64,000 bases of DNA from positions 293,246 to 357,245 of the forward strand of contig JAKIWI010000001.1 in the NCBI GenBank assembly GCA_022750115.1. Direction: 5' to 3'. The DNA is from Thermoplasmata archaeon. GTDB lineage: Archaea; Thermoplasmatota; Thermoplasmata; Lutacidiplasmatales; UBA184. This document shows, piece by piece, positions 26,631 to 35,403 of the stretch (the first letter of the stretch is position 1; the number at the start of each line of letters is the position of its first letter). Below the pieces are notes generated by a model, which was not told where the DNA came from, ran no database searches, and saw only the letters and a list, made by a program, of their open reading frames with translations. The translations under genes and the position numbers were made by a program.

Positions 26631-28808
26631 GTGGTCGGTCCGAAACCACGAGCTCTCGGGGTGTTGATGGTCGCCCTCGTCGGGCTAGTGGTACTCCTGG
26701 TGCTTCCGACCACCGTGATCGCTTCATCGCGGAGCGCTGCGCCGTCGTTGCCCGCGACACCGTCGATGGAAACACCATCCGACCTCGCCCCGAGTCATCC
26801 CGGGCTGCTCCTGCGCTCCGACGTCGCGAATCCCTCAGGGTCGCCTCGGGCGTCGATCTCTCCGGTGGCCAGCGCCCCAGGCGATTCGCTGCCGCCTCAT
26901 CCGCGTGCTTCGATCGTGAACCCGCTCCAGTTCTACACCCGGGAACCGGCGCCGATGGGAATCGCCGATTTCGGGGTGACCGGAACTTCGCCGGGCGCGA
27001 CCGCCTACGAGTATTCCTCGCCGAGCTTCCAGGGACAGGCGGTCGTCCGGTCGCTCTCGGTCTCGATCGGTGGCTCCTCTTCGAAGGTCACGGCGTTCGA
27101 GCTCAACGCGGTGGTCGAGTTGCAACGGAACGGGACCAACTACTCCTACTGGATCCAAAACGGACTCCACCTCGACGCCGGTTCCGACGAGTTCACGATC
27201 GGAGGGGCGTACGTCTGGAACTTTTCCTCACCAGGCGCCCGGCTCAGCTCGGGCGAGCTGAGCGGAAACGCGGGCTCGGCGCTCGCCACGGACACCTACT
27301 ACGACATTCCGAGCTGCGGGCCCACCTACCCCGGGCAGTGCACGACGATAGGTCTGCCGGCGACTCTCACGGGTCGCATTCTCACGTCGACGAGCGGGGG
27401 GTACCCCTACGTCGCCTACCAGTACGACCTCGGCTCGGGCTGGGTCACCTACGACAACGTGACGTTCAACCATATGGCGAACGCCAGCGACTCGGGATTC
27501 CGGGTCGACGGGTTCGCGCCGACGCCCTATGCCGCCGGACTCTACTACGACTCCGAGTGGGTCTGGGTCGGGGCGGGGGGCGGCTCTGCCAGCACCGACC
27601 AACAATCGGACATCAACCTGACCCTCTCCTGGTGGAACGGTCACAATTTCCAGGCCGTACCGACGGCGTGGAACTTCGGAAGCAACACGGGCGAGACGTC
27701 CACGAACGTGACGGATGTCGGGACGGTCCCCCTCGGGGGGCATCTCACCAGTGGCCCGGGCACCTTGGGGGTCCTGTACAATCGGACCGGAGTCGGCTTC
27801 CTCAACCTGACCGTGCCGACGCTCGGTTCCGCGACGGTCCTCGTCGACGGGCGCTCGCTCCCGTTTCACGGAGGGTGGGCCAATCTGACTCTCCCGGTCG
27901 GAACCCATTCTCTCGATCTCCAGAACTTCACGAACGCCTCGGATTCCTTCGCCATTCTCGCGGGTTCGACGACGCCCGTCAACCTTTCCGGTGCGGGCGA
28001 GGTGATTTTCAACGAATCCGGTCTCCCCATGGGCACGCCCTGGGGGGTCACGATCAATGGCACTCGCCTCGGAACGTCCTTTCAGAACCTGAGCGCACAT
28101 CTCCCGAACGGGACCTATCCGCTGGCGTACGCGGAGGTCTCCGGTTTCTACCTCCTCGGAACGAACCCCGTCACGCTGACCCTTCCGGGCCCATCGCGCA
28201 TCTCCCTCACCTTCGCCCCGGTGACCTACGCGGTGAATTTCACGGAGTCCGGCTTGCCCGCATCGACCCCCTGGTGGGTGAATGCGAGCGGTAGCCTCGT
28301 CCAGAGCACCGACACCTTCCTGCAGCTGATGGCCCCGAACGGCTCGACGAACTACACGGTCGGTTCCCTCTACGAATTCCTTGCAAACCCCCACGGGGGG
28401 TCGATCGTCGTTTCGGCTGGGGTCGCGACTCCCGTTGCGGTGGCGTTTTCCTACCGCCCCACGTTCATCTCGGGAACAGTCGTCCCCGCCGACGCCGAAG
28501 TCTCGATCGCCGGAATCGTTCAGGCGCTGTCGGGCGGCGGCTTCAACGATTCCGTCATTCCGGGGTCGTACGACCTCGTCGCGAGCGCGACCGGGTACGC
28601 GACGGATCATCTCACGGTGACCGCCACACCAGGAAACGTCACGGTGGAGGACCTCACGCTCAGAGCCAACCAGACACAACCGTCACAGACGTCCCCCGGT
28701 CCGACGGCCGGGGGTGGAATCCCCGTGGACACCGCGGTCCTCTTGGTGGGCGCGGTCGCGGCCGTCGCTATCGCGGCGGTGGTCGTGGTGATGCGCCGAC
28801 GAACGTAG
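26631..28808 (+). CDS. Thermopsin-family (peptidase A5-like) secreted protease
   Basis: About 725 residues. The signal helix is VLMVALVGLVVLLVLPTTVIA. Residues about 90-390 match the thermopsin family: the block YTREPAPMGIADFGVT, then VELQRNGTNYSYWIQNGL, DEFTIGGAYVWNFSS and SEWVWVGAGGGSAST. Thermopsins are archaeal acid proteases of unknown catalytic mechanism that act outside the cell. Two ESGLP repeats (MGTPWGVTING, ASTPWWVNASG), a PEGA-like domain (GTVVPADAEVSIAG, SYDLVASATGY) and a C-terminal helix (VLLVGAVAAVAIAAVVVVM) follow. GTG 26631 is chosen from the promoter spacing; TTG 26616 is the upstream alternative. Many sequons suggest glycosylation. Confidence 0.88.
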   Translation: MVGPKPRALGVLMVALVGLVVLLVLPTTVIASSRSAAPSLPATPSMETPSDLAPSHPGLLLRSDVANPSGSPRASISPVASAPGDSLPPHPRASIVNPLQFYTREPAPMGIADFGVTGTSPGATAYEYSSPSFQGQAVVRSLSVSIGGSSSKVTAFELNAVVELQRNGTNYSYWIQNGLHLDAGSDEFTIGGAYVWNFSSPGARLSSGELSGNAGSALATDTYYDIPSCGPTYPGQCTTIGLPATLTGRILTSTSGGYPYVAYQYDLGSGWVTYDNVTFNHMANASDSGFRVDGFAPTPYAAGLYYDSEWVWVGAGGGSASTDQQSDINLTLSWWNGHNFQAVPTAWNFGSNTGETSTNVTDVGTVPLGGHLTSGPGTLGVLYNRTGVGFLNLTVPTLGSATVLVDGRSLPFHGGWANLTLPVGTHSLDLQNFTNASDSFAILAGSTTPVNLSGAGEVIFNESGLPMGTPWGVTINGTRLGTSFQNLSAHLPNGTYPLAYAEVSGFYLLGTNPVTLTLPGPSRISLTFAPVTYAVNFTESGLPASTPWWVNASGSLVQSTDTFLQLMAPNGSTNYTVGSLYEFLANPHGGSIVVSAGVATPVAVAFSYRPTFISGTVVPADAEVSIAGIVQALSGGGFNDSVIPGSYDLVASATGYATDHLTVTATPGNVTVEDLTLRANQTQPSQTSPGPTAGGGIPVDTAVLLVGAVAAVAIAAVVVVMRRRT

Positions 28809-28933
28809 ATGCCAAAGTCGCGGAATCTTGTCTCTCGAGGAATACTCGAAGGCCCTCCGCGGCGTGTGCTCGATTCAAGGGTGGACCGACCCCGCCACGG
28901 CGGAGCGACGAGGAGCGGTCCGGGCTGGGAGTT

Positions 28934-28990
28934 CTATTCCTTCTTTTCGGGTGACTTCTCTTCGTTCTGACAGCCGCAGGTTTCGCACAT
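28934..28990 (-). CDS. Cys-rich microprotein MCETCGCQ (18 aa)
   Basis: A very short frame of ATG plus 17 codons with CxxCxC at the N-terminus and a charged tail (NEEKSPEKKE). What supports it is context: a GGGGGCGAG Shine-Dalgarno-like run ends six bases before the ATG, and a GCTTATCC box lies about 40 bases upstream. The CETCGC motif could bind zinc or another metal. It is on the same strand as the Rieske gene, 98 bases downstream of that gene's stop, but has its own promoter. Too short for a firm call. Confidence 0.4.
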   Translation of the reverse strand: MCETCGCQNEEKSPEKKE

Positions 28991-29088
28991 CGATCTCGCC
29001 CCCAATCTGGCAAGGCATGAACTCGGATAAGCCCCCGCACTCGGACACCGCGCGTCCCGGGGGGCGCCCAGCGATATTCCGGACCGGC

Positions 29089-29388
29089 TCACAGAGGGTC
29101 GACACGGAGCCCGGTCGACTCCGCGCTGACCCGGTAACCCTTCAGGGGTCGCACGGCCGGACCCTGAACGACGGCTCCGGTCCGGAGGTCGAACTGCGAG
29201 TGGTGCCAGGGGCAGGTAACCGTCGTCCCGGCGACGGCACCTTGGTTGATCGGCCCCCCCATGTGGGTACACTTGGCGTCGACCCCCAACAGGAGACCAC
29301 CGACATTGAACACGGCGACCGACACCCCATCGACCGTCAGGAGAATCGCGTGACCAGGCTCCGGAGCCTTCGCGCCGTCGAACTTCAC
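29089..29388 (-). CDS. Rieske-type [2Fe-2S] protein (ferredoxin-like)
   Basis: About 99 residues, the size of a stand-alone Rieske ferredoxin. The cluster ligands are visible: Cys40-Thr-His42 (KCTHMGGP) and Cys59-x2-His62 (TCPWHHSQFDL). The fold elements GHAILLTVDGVSVAVFNVGG and GAVVQGPAVRPLKGYRV also fit. It likely carries electrons in the cytosol, either for an oxygenase-type enzyme or as a general carrier; no partner oxygenase is in the window. GTG 29388 is chosen; the frame is open to 29589, but the extra part is proline- and arginine-rich and crosses a palindrome. The TauE/SafE-type transporter gene lies upstream on the same strand. Confidence 0.85.
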   Translation of the reverse strand: MKFDGAKAPEPGHAILLTVDGVSVAVFNVGGLLLGVDAKCTHMGGPINQGAVAGTTVTCPWHHSQFDLRTGAVVQGPAVRPLKGYRVSAESTGLRVDPL

Positions 29389-29533
29389 CGCGCCTTCCGT
29401 CCCCGTGCGAGGGAGGCCTTCCGAGTATTCAACGGGCGGGGTTGAGCTCGGGTCACGCTTCCGAACGCGGCCACGAGAGTTGGGTCGAGAGGTGGGCGGT
29501 CGGCCGCCCTCCTGGTCTGGGCCCCGGATGACG

Positions 29534-29552
29534 GAACAATGTTCCATTGTTC
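29534..29552. promoter_or_regulatory. 19-bp palindrome between TauE-like and Rieske genes
   Basis: GAACAATG (29534-29541) and CATTGTTC (29545-29552) are exact reverse complements with a three-base centre, and the shorter GGAACA-a-TGTTCC overlaps it. It lies 55 bases after the TauE-like gene and about 145 bases before the Rieske start. It is AT-richer than its surroundings. A regulator-binding site is the simplest reading. Confidence 0.45.
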
Positions 29553-29607
29553 TGACTCCAGCGGGGCCGCGTTCTCCCGAGTGGCGCACGATCCGAACGT
29601 TCGCGGC

Positions 29608-30573
29608 CTAGGGATCGACCCGTTCTCGAACGGCCGACGCTGGGGACTCGCTTGCCCCCGCGGCGCCAGGGCTCGTCGGCGCCGACCCGGGCGCGAGCGG
29701 GGTATCCACGATCTTGCGGGAGTACGGCAGCCGATAGAGCGAGTACGCCGCGAGCGCTACAATGACCGCCGCCAGGGCCGCGAAGAACAGGTAGCCGATG
29801 GTGGAGCCGACCCATTTGAGCTTCACCAGCACTTGCGAGAGACCGAAGGAGACGACGAGTCCGTCCATCGCCATCACGAACCGCGTGAACACGTCCCGCG
29901 GGACTCGGGCCATCACCCACGTCCCGAGCGGTACGCCGATCAGGACCGGGATCAGGAGGTAGGGGACGAGCGCGAGGGAGGGCGCGGCGATGAGGTTCGC
30001 TCCGAGGAACTCGGTGAACAGCAGATAAGTCGCCAGGGTCAGGCTCGACTCCGCGACCCGGACCTGCGCGAGTGTGCAACGGAACTCGTTCTTCGTGAGA
30101 CCCTGGTTCCGGAAAAACACCGCGAGGGGAGGGCCGGAGATCGTGGTGAGAGCGTAAAGGAACCCGATCCCCGGTCCGAGGATGTTGCCGCCCCGACGTT
30201 CGTTCGTGAACGGGCGCCGCAGGCCGAGGAGCTGCACGACGACGAGTGGGAGGAGGACGACGTACACGACGAACTTCACGTCGTTCACGGCGAGGTAGGT
30301 GAGCCCGACCGTCCCGAGGAGGACCCCGGGGAGGAGCGTTTTCACGACCGGCAGCGCGCGCGCCTTGGTCGCCGGGATGAAGGCCCGTTCCCGGTACAGG
30401 AGAGTGAGGTTCACAAGAAGCTCGACGCTGACGAGCGCCGGGTTCAGGACCTTGTTCGTGAACCAGAGCAGCGCGATCGGGGTCACGATGGAGGAGAATC
30501 CGTAGCCGATCGCTCCGTTGATCGTCGCCGCGAACAAGGCGACGATCGCCAGATAGATGCTCGACCAGTCCAT
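29608..30573 (-). CDS. TauE/SafE (DUF81) family membrane permease
   Basis: About 321 residues with eight or nine hydrophobic helices and the family's N-terminal pattern (ATINGAIGYGFSSIVTPIALL), repeated in weaker form after the middle (GPGIGFLYALTTISGPPLAVFF). TauE/SafE proteins export or import small anions such as sulfite, sulfoacetate or other organic acids; the substrate is unknown here. ATG 30573 is preferred over ATG 30609 because it begins directly before the first helix. A TATA-like AAGTATG lies at about 30611-30617. A Rieske gene follows downstream after a palindrome. Confidence 0.85.
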   Translation of the reverse strand: MDWSSIYLAIVALFAATINGAIGYGFSSIVTPIALLWFTNKVLNPALVSVELLVNLTLLYRERAFIPATKARALPVVKTLLPGVLLGTVGLTYLAVNDVKFVVYVVLLPLVVVQLLGLRRPFTNERRGGNILGPGIGFLYALTTISGPPLAVFFRNQGLTKNEFRCTLAQVRVAESSLTLATYLLFTEFLGANLIAAPSLALVPYLLIPVLIGVPLGTWVMARVPRDVFTRFVMAMDGLVVSFGLSQVLVKLKWVGSTIGYLFFAALAAVIVALAAYSLYRLPYSRKIVDTPLAPGSAPTSPGAAGASESPASAVRERVDP

Positions 30574-30624
30574 GGATTCGCCTTCGGTAAGCGATGGCTG
30601 GGCACGCATCCATACTTACTGGTT

Positions 30625-31174
30625 TCGGATTCCGCGACACGGCCCGGACCGGGTGCGACGACCGGGAACCATCGCATGGGCGCTAAGGTGAAATCGGTGA
30701 CTCGAGCGGGGCACCGGGTGGGTCTTGCTCGGTGCGAAACGTGGGGCGAATCCGCGCGAGGTCACCAGACCGGAGTGGGGGGTCTCAGTGGGCCGGGACC
30801 TCAGGCGCGGCTACTTTCGCCGGCTGGAGACGCTGGCCCCCGAGACGAGGAAGTCCGACGCCCCCCGCAACGCCGCTCGGGCCCGGCCCGTCGACTCCAG
30901 ATCCCGGCAGCCGACGTGTCGGAGCGCGGGATTCCTCCTCGCGGAGTTTGCCTCGGCGAGGGTCGTCGTCGGCCGTGCTGAGCCGCCGTCGCGCGCAACT
31001 CGAAAGCCATTCGGGGAGCCCGTCCGTTCGACGCAGGCGATCTCGAACGAGGTCAACGGGCCGGGCACGGTGCGCCGGGAGACCGCGCCGACAGATCGAA
31101 CTGCGCGAGCCGGGCGGCGCCCTGCCCGGGGTTCCCGTCAGAAGGTTCTGCTGGGCGCCGTGCGTCGCGGGGGT
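30625..31174. other. Non-coding stretch, nothing recognised
   Basis: About 550 bases between the start of the TauE-like gene and the stop of the fibronectin-III surface gene. Open frames exist on both strands because of the high GC content, but their products are Arg/Pro/Ala-rich and carry no motif. No RNA gene or clear repeat was seen. Confidence 0.4.
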
Positions 31175-34100
31175 TCAGTTCGGACGCCCACGTCGTGGCA
31201 CCAAGAGCAGGTAGACGACGAGCGCCCCGGCCGAGAGCCCGCTGAAAATGAGTAGCACAACGGCCGGAGACAACCAGGAGAACGACCCGTGATGCGCCGA
31301 TCCCACCGTTCCCCCCAGTCCGGTATCGGAAGTCGTCGTAGAGCCATTCACGTAGCTGATTCCCGACGCACCCAGGGGCAACGAAGCCGTCACGCCGAAG
31401 CAGTAGGTGGACGCAGGGGCGAGGCCGACGACGACGAACGAATCTCCCGATCCGCCGGTGCTTTGCCCCGGGTTGGACCCGAGGCAGGTCGGGCCCACCG
31501 TCACCACGGAGTTCCAAACCGCCCCGGGCGGGTTCGTCCAGGCGAGCGAGGCCGTCGTGGCCGTCGTGCGCTCCACGGTCAGGTTCATCGGCCGGAGCGC
31601 CGCGAGCGGAGACGGACCGGCCAGCGTCGTGAAGATGCCGGCGGTCGGGGCGGGCGAGTTGCCTGCGGAGTTCCAGGACAGTACGGTCCAACAGTACGTT
31701 GTGTTCGGTCGAAGTCCGGTCAGGTTCGCTGTGGTGGACGCGGAACCCAGCTCGTCCGCTCGGTCGAACGAACAGTACTCGCCGAAATAGACGGTGTCGT
31801 TGGCGATCCCCTGCCTCGCGCTCTGGTTCCACGCGACGACAGCGAAGCCCCCGCCGAGGGCGACGGTGGTTAGGTTCGTCGACGCCGCGGGCGGGAGCAG
31901 CGTCGTCACCGACAGGACCGGCGAGGCGTGGCCCTCGCCCGAGCGGTTCCATGCCGTGACCTCGAGGCAGTACGGAGTGCCCGGTCGAAGCTGCTCGAAG
32001 GTGAATCCGACCGCGCCCCCGAGCGTGCTGTGGCCGACGAAGGGTCCGACGCAGCCCGTCTCGAGATAGACCGTGTCGTTCACGATACCGCCCCCGGCAG
32101 GTTGGGCCCACGCGACCTCCAGGCTGGTCGCCCGAAGAGCGGTCACGGCGAGCGCTCCCGGCGCCTGCGGGGCCGGGTCCACGGCCGTCGTCACATCGAG
32201 GATCGCCGACCGTCCCCCCTCGCCCGCGGTCGACGACGCCGTCACCTGGAAGCAGTAGGGGGTCAGGCCGGCGAGCCCGAACAGCGTGTACGTGGTCGTG
32301 GCGAGTCCCAGGTCGACCTCGACGGGAGTCGAACACGTCGGCCCGGACTCCCAGTAAACGTGGTTGTCGGTGAGGGCCCCGGTGGGGTTGGTCCATTGGA
32401 GCGTGATGGAGTAGAAGGTGTGCGAGGGCGAAACGAAGGCCGTCGGGGGCGCTGGCCCGATCTGGCGCGTGGTGGCGTTGAACCAAACCCCCTCGTTCGT
32501 GCCGTGCAAATTGGTCGCCTGGATCCGGAAGAAAAACGTCGTGCCGGGCGTGAGGCCGGTCAGGGCGAGGAGGGTCGCGTTCGGTGCCGCGACGCTTTGC
32601 ACGCTGCCCAGCAGCGCGCTCGGGCCCCACTGGACCGTGTAGTTGAGCAGCGGATTCGTCCCGTCGGACGGCGGAGCCCAGGAAACGTTCAGGGTCGTGG
32701 TCCCGGCGGTGACGGAGACGTTCGTGACGTTCGACGGGGCCGATCGCTCGGCCCGACCAGCGGACGCCGCGAACGGAAAGACCGGGCCGGCCGAGCGCCA
32801 ATAGTACTGGACCGTCCCGGCGGTGGTCGCGCCGTAGGCGTTTCCATCCAGGGCGCAGAGTGAGCCGTTCGACCGGCAGTCCACGCTGCCCTCGACGAGG
32901 CCGAAGGTCGTGTTGAAGAACATCCCTTCGACGGCGGAGTTCTCGACCAGCCCCTCCGAGGGGAACCACTGGCCCCCGCCGGCCGCCTTCAGCTTGTACT
33001 CCGCCGGGTGGTCGTAGGTGATGTTCGTTCCCACCCAGCTGGGCGATGGATCGCGGAGGTCGGAGAACGATCCGTTCTCGAAATTCACGTCGGTGTAGCC
33101 GGCGTACGCGGCGCCCCAGCTGAAGACGCTCACGCGATGCTCGCTCGACATCACGGAATACGGCAGCGGACTCCCGATGCTCCGGTCCAGCGGGAACCCG
33201 CCGGAGTAGTTCGCGATCTGCCGGTCGAGGGTCCCGTCCGGGAGGAGGTGGTAGACCGTGGTCGCGAAGGTGGGGGAGGTGGCGAGATAGGTGAAGGCGA
33301 GCGTGCGGGCCGTGACGTTGAACGCGAGCCCGTTCACTCCGTTCGACGTATACGAATGGGCGAACACGCCCGAGTAGACCGGGACCATCGTCGTCCCCGG
33401 CGCGGTCCCTTCCAGGCGGTACTGGATGATTCGGTCGGCCGAATTACCGCCCGCCTGAACGTCGAGGAACGAGTCGAGCTGCGGGATCCAGTAGACGTTG
33501 TTCGCCTCGAAGAAGGCGAGCTTCGCGAGCGGCCACTCGGTCTGGTTCCAGAAGTTGTACGCCTCCACGGTTCCGTTCGCGGCGATCACCGCGACGATCG
33601 AGTAGTTCCCTCCCTCGCCGAGGAGCTGGATCTGGCCGTTGTCGTAGAGGGCGGAGGTACCGATCCCGGTGAAGTTGTACTCCCAGGTCCGACCGGTCGT
33701 GACGTTCGCCCAGAACGCGGTGACGCTCGTCCCCGCGGGCGCTGTCCGACCCATCGTGTAGACGTACTGACTGTCCTGGGTGATCCACTCCGTGTCCTCC
33801 AGGCCGTCGTAGTTCATCAGGTTCTGATAGAGCGGCGTCCAGTTCGCGATCGACTGCAACGAGGCGTTCGCGAACGAGTAGAACACCAGGCGATGCGAGG
33901 CGTTGACGTAGTACACTCCGTCTTGGCTCCACGAGAGGAGGGGCACCTGCTGCCCCGCGACGTGGAACCCGCTCGAGCAGGGGCTCGTGTGGACGTCGCA
34001 GTTCGAGTTCGCCGCGAACGCCGACAGGTTGGTCCAACCGGGGAGGACGAAGTCGTGGGTGCTCAGCGCCTCGAACGGCTGGGCGGTGAAGTTGAGGAAG

Positions 34101-34558
34101 GTGGTCGTGTTCGCGACCCCCCCCAAGTGGGCCGACGCCCCCGCGTGGCTCGTGCTGCGGTTGGTCCAGACCCAGTAGTTCGGGCCGGGAACCACCCCGC
34201 CGACCACATACGCCCCGGTCTCGTTGGTCAGGGTTGAGTTGGCCGAGGTGCACGACGACTCGCTGGCCGGTAGAGTGCAGTTCGTGGTGAGGTTGACCTC
34301 GATGCCGCCGAGGCCGAGGCCATGAATGTCTCGAACCGTGCCGAGAATGATGCCCATCGCCGCTGCGAGCGCGGGGTGCGGGGCGGCCCTCGCGGCGCCA
34401 CCCCCCGCGTGCGGGACCGTGGTGGAAGCGGGGGAGGCTGTCGCGGGGGTCGACGCGGGTGAGTCCCGGGCCACCCGACCCGTTGCGAGTCCCGCACAGA
34501 GGAGGACCATGACGACCAGGACCGCGAGGGTCGCGGGCGCCGGCCCGCCTTCGCTCAT
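31175..34558 (-). CDS. Large surface protein with fibronectin type III repeats and anchor
   Basis: About 1127 residues. The signal helix is PATLAVLVVMVLLCAGLATG. A carboxypeptidase-regulatory-like domain (GTVRDIHGLGLGGIEVNLTT, GAYVVGGVVPGPNYWVW) follows. A beta-propeller-like region covers about residues 150-640. Five fibronectin III domains then appear, with signatures such as TTLNVSWAPPSDGTNPLLNY, YSITLQWTNPTG, TSLEVAWAQPAGG and TASLAWTNPPG. The end is a membrane helix (AVVLLIFSGLSAGALVVYLLL) and a basic tail. ATG 34558 is the first start before the signal. The promoter carries copy 3 of the 35-bp element, but here the leader is about 30 bases long, because the codon at the leaderless spacing is a GTG in another frame. 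Confidence 0.86.
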   Translation of the reverse strand: MSEGGPAPATLAVLVVMVLLCAGLATGRVARDSPASTPATASPASTTVPHAGGGAARAAPHPALAAAMGIILGTVRDIHGLGLGGIEVNLTTNCTLPASESSCTSANSTLTNETGAYVVGGVVPGPNYWVWTNRSTSHAGASAHLGGVANTTTFLNFTAQPFEALSTHDFVLPGWTNLSAFAANSNCDVHTSPCSSGFHVAGQQVPLLSWSQDGVYYVNASHRLVFYSFANASLQSIANWTPLYQNLMNYDGLEDTEWITQDSQYVYTMGRTAPAGTSVTAFWANVTTGRTWEYNFTGIGTSALYDNGQIQLLGEGGNYSIVAVIAANGTVEAYNFWNQTEWPLAKLAFFEANNVYWIPQLDSFLDVQAGGNSADRIIQYRLEGTAPGTTMVPVYSGVFAHSYTSNGVNGLAFNVTARTLAFTYLATSPTFATTVYHLLPDGTLDRQIANYSGGFPLDRSIGSPLPYSVMSSEHRVSVFSWGAAYAGYTDVNFENGSFSDLRDPSPSWVGTNITYDHPAEYKLKAAGGGQWFPSEGLVENSAVEGMFFNTTFGLVEGSVDCRSNGSLCALDGNAYGATTAGTVQYYWRSAGPVFPFAASAGRAERSAPSNVTNVSVTAGTTTLNVSWAPPSDGTNPLLNYTVQWGPSALLGSVQSVAAPNATLLALTGLTPGTTFFFRIQATNLHGTNEGVWFNATTRQIGPAPPTAFVSPSHTFYSITLQWTNPTGALTDNHVYWESGPTCSTPVEVDLGLATTTYTLFGLAGLTPYCFQVTASSTAGEGGRSAILDVTTAVDPAPQAPGALAVTALRATSLEVAWAQPAGGGIVNDTVYLETGCVGPFVGHSTLGGAVGFTFEQLRPGTPYCLEVTAWNRSGEGHASPVLSVTTLLPPAASTNLTTVALGGGFAVVAWNQSARQGIANDTVYFGEYCSFDRADELGSASTTANLTGLRPNTTYCWTVLSWNSAGNSPAPTAGIFTTLAGPSPLAALRPMNLTVERTTATTASLAWTNPPGAVWNSVVTVGPTCLGSNPGQSTGGSGDSFVVVGLAPASTYCFGVTASLPLGASGISYVNGSTTTSDTGLGGTVGSAHHGSFSWLSPAVVLLIFSGLSAGALVVYLLLVPRRGRPN

Positions 34559-34612
34559 CTCACACCCGGGGTGTGGCCCTTTGCCACGTCGGGAGAGAAC
34601 TCTCGCTCTCGG

Positions 34613-34647
34613 ATAAGGCTCAGCCGCATTTACGCCGGGAATATTCC
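34613..34647 (-). promoter_or_regulatory. Shared 35-bp promoter element, copy 3
   Basis: On the minus strand this aligns without gaps to 6216-6250 and 8978-9012. It keeps GGAATA-TCCCGG, GTAAATGCGGCT and a terminal CTTAT box. Its left end, GGAATATTCC, is a perfect palindrome. The coding frame downstream is unrelated to the other two, so the conservation is not a by-product of gene duplication. Confidence 0.65.
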
Positions 34648-34784
34648 GTCGTTCTGCCCCCGATTCGAGACATCCGAAAGGCCCAGAGGACCTCCCCGCG
34701 GGCGGACGGGCTCCCGCCGCGTCGCCGAGCGAATCGGATCTCGGCCGGATCGGGCGACCGGTCCCGGTGGAGCGAGTCGGTGTC

Positions 34785-35324
34785 TCAGAGGGATTCGAGC
34801 TGGGATTCGCGACGGAGAATCCGAGCCGCGCCTTCGCCGGGGTCACCGAAGGAGCCGCCGACCTGGCGCAGCGCCAACCGGTCCATCGCCTCGACCCGAG
34901 TGGCCAGCCATTCGAACTCGTGCCAGACCAGTGGGTCGCCGAGGGAGGTCCGCGTGTCGGCGATCAGGTCGATGGGATGGCGCAGCGCCCAGTAGTAGGC
35001 GGAGATCCACGTCCCGAACGCCTCCCAGACGAGGTCGTCATCGAGAATGCGGCGATGGGTCAGGGTTCCCACGAGCTCGAAGAAGGTGATCACCTCCATG
35101 CTGGTGATGTCCTCGTGGGCGTTCTTGATCAGCCTGTCACTGAGGTGCCGGCGCGCGGCCCGCATCCGGCCCCCGTCGAACCGTTCCCGCAGCAACATCA
35201 CCGCGTTCGCGGAGTTCAGTTTCTGACCGGTTCGGGTCTGCCAATACATGAGGCCGAGCGTTCCGACGACCAGCGCCCAGGTCCCGACCAGGGACCAGAT
35301 GGCGATGTTGAACCAGTCGACCAT
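34785..35324 (-). CDS. Single-helix membrane protein, possible DUF4760 type (179 aa)
   Basis: One N-terminal membrane helix (IAIWSLVGTWALVVGTLGLMYW) and a cytosolic helical domain with RMRAARRHLSDRL, TFFELVGTLTHRRILDDDLVWEAFG and WHEFEWLATRV, a pattern seen in DUF4760-like proteins. ATG 35324 is preceded by GGAAGAG, a Shine-Dalgarno-like run, and by a CTTAAG box about 54 bases upstream, so a leader of about 25 bases is expected. Function unknown. It is followed, after 226 bases, by the fibronectin-III gene on the same strand. Confidence 0.7.
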   Translation of the reverse strand: MVDWFNIAIWSLVGTWALVVGTLGLMYWQTRTGQKLNSANAVMLLRERFDGGRMRAARRHLSDRLIKNAHEDITSMEVITFFELVGTLTHRRILDDDLVWEAFGTWISAYYWALRHPIDLIADTRTSLGDPLVWHEFEWLATRVEAMDRLALRQVGGSFGDPGEGAARILRRESQLESL

Positions 35325-35403
35325 CGTCTCTTCCGAGCGGCGAGCCGCTGAGGGCGTCGGATGGGGTGGGGGGCTTAAGGACGGTACGTCGGCGGCGCCC
35401 GAT

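Noticed and set aside
31053-32969. A 638-codon minus-strand frame overlapping the fibronectin-III gene
   Set aside because: A shifted frame of the same strand, Arg/Gly-rich, while the other frame carries five fibronectin-III domains and an anchor.
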